Origin: Bacteroidota bacterium
GTDB taxonomy: Bacteria > Bacteroidota > JABWAT01
Direction: 5' to 3'
DNA: 64,000 bases
Assembly: GCA_017303995.1 (NCBI GenBank)
Contig: JAFLBE010000012.1
Location: forward strand, 29,817 to 93,816
In this document: positions 63,583 through 64,000 of the stretch, piece by piece
How positions within the stretch are numbered: position 1 is the first letter of the stretch
How the letters are laid out: every line of letters begins with the position of its first letter
Translations under genes and position numbers: made by a program
Notes under the pieces: model-generated
Told to the model about the DNA's origin: nothing
The model's input: the letters and a program-made list of their open reading frames with translations, nothing else
Database searches by the model: none

Positions 63583-63903
63583 ATGGGAAGGTATGAAATT
63601 TTTAATCAATCGTTTTTCTCTGTAAAATCCATTTTCTATTGGATTATTTCGGGTGTTCTAATTTGTTTCCTCATTTGGATCTATTTTTACCATTCCAAAA
63701 TTTCTGAGGAAGCACTTGAACATGTTAAAACTGATTTAAAAGAGATCTCTTTTTTTCATCAGGAAATTCTTAATTCCCGCGTATCAGAACGAATTCTCGA
63801 CAGCCGATACTTTACCTCAAACCCTGGTTTTCTTAAGGATGTGAATTTCTATTTTACAAACCCTGAAAAAAACAAATGGCTCTTTGTGAAAATGAGTGGG
63901 TAG
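63583..63903 (+). pseudogene. N-terminal fragment of a membrane sensor-like protein, truncated near an IS end
   Basis: 106 residues with a membrane helix near 17-37 (FYWIISGVLICFLIWIYFYH), then an extracytoplasmic start (ALEHVKTDLKEISFFHQEIL). This is the layout of the first helix and sensor start of membrane sensor kinases. The frame ends at TAG 63901-63903, just before the start of a transposase gene. The sensor has no second helix or kinase part, so the gene was probably cut by the insertion. The stop may be in IS-derived sequence. Confidence 0.6.
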
Positions 63904-63929
63904 GATTAATTTAGGGAAAAAGAAAGGGT

Positions 63930-64000
63930 TTGAATAAGTTGACAGAAACAGAACTATTTGCCCTTGCCCTTGGTGTAAGATCCCCATGGACTATAGAAGA
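63930..64000 (+). mobile_element. ISL3-like transposase, N-terminal start (cut by window edge)
   Basis: The frame from TTG at 63930 reads MNKLTETELFALALGVRSPW, matching the N-terminus of ISL3-family transposases ('LFxLALGLxxPWxV'). A second TTG at 63939 is an alternative start. AAAGGG lies just upstream. The rest lies beyond the right edge. The terminal inverted repeat of the IS could not be placed; it should lie between about 63890 and 63925. Confidence 0.65.

Overview
The window looks like a chromosomal segment of a member of the Bacteroidota/Ignavibacteriota (FCB) group. Reasons: a TonB-dependent receptor paired with a DUF4249 lipoprotein; two lipoproteins with the Fibrobacter succinogenes major paralogous (FISUMP) domain; a C-terminal type IX secretion (T9SS) sorting domain; a propeller-type hybrid sensor kinase; and several promoters of the Bacteroidota form TTG-N19..21-TAnnTTTG. 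Unlike core Bacteroidota, many genes also carry a clear AGGAG-type ribosome binding site. Genes are intact and densely packed. No prophage, CRISPR array or rRNA was seen. Species cannot be told from the sequence alone.

Layout. 1-6400: the start of rsgA (cut by the left edge), a MORN-repeat protein, a VOC protein, a vapBC toxin-antitoxin pair, and a short error-prone type DNA polymerase III alpha gene whose promoter is overlaid by a textbook SOS box. 6.6-18.7 kb: housekeeping and small accessory genes (FISUMP lipoprotein, decayed antitoxin, TauE/SafE transporter, hldD, fabH, DHH phosphoesterase, CBS protein, HAD acid phosphatase, YtfJ-like protein, guanidinium exporter, sufE, acyl-CoA dehydrogenase), with two perfect heptanucleotide repeat arrays beside gdx and sufE. 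18.7-34.5 kb: a 1492-residue double-kinase hybrid sensor, MATE and RND efflux systems, lipoproteins, a GH20 hexosaminidase and a RelE-type toxin-antitoxin pair. 34.6-39.7 kb: tRNA-Arg / secG / tRNA-Lys in one transcription unit, the DUF4249/TonB receptor pair, and a lipoprotein with a probable frameshift.

40.0-53.4 kb is the most distinctive region. Six tightly packed genes (response regulator, membrane sensor kinase, a giant T9SS-type cell-surface protein now split by a frameshift, a small secreted protein, an outer-membrane-like protein and a degenerate histidine kinase) appear to form one operon. It joins phosphorelay proteins to a secreted multi-domain surface structure. I do not recognise it as a described system.

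54-64 kb is rich in signalling genes: a REC-PAS-PAS-PAS-kinase-REC protein, a pair of paralogous multi-pass membrane sensors (one with an overlapping histidine kinase, one orphan), a cysteine-cluster PAS kinase beside a LuxR-type regulator, and at the right edge a truncated membrane protein followed by the start of an ISL3-like transposase. Intergenic regions hold several families of palindromic repeats, some nested inside one another.
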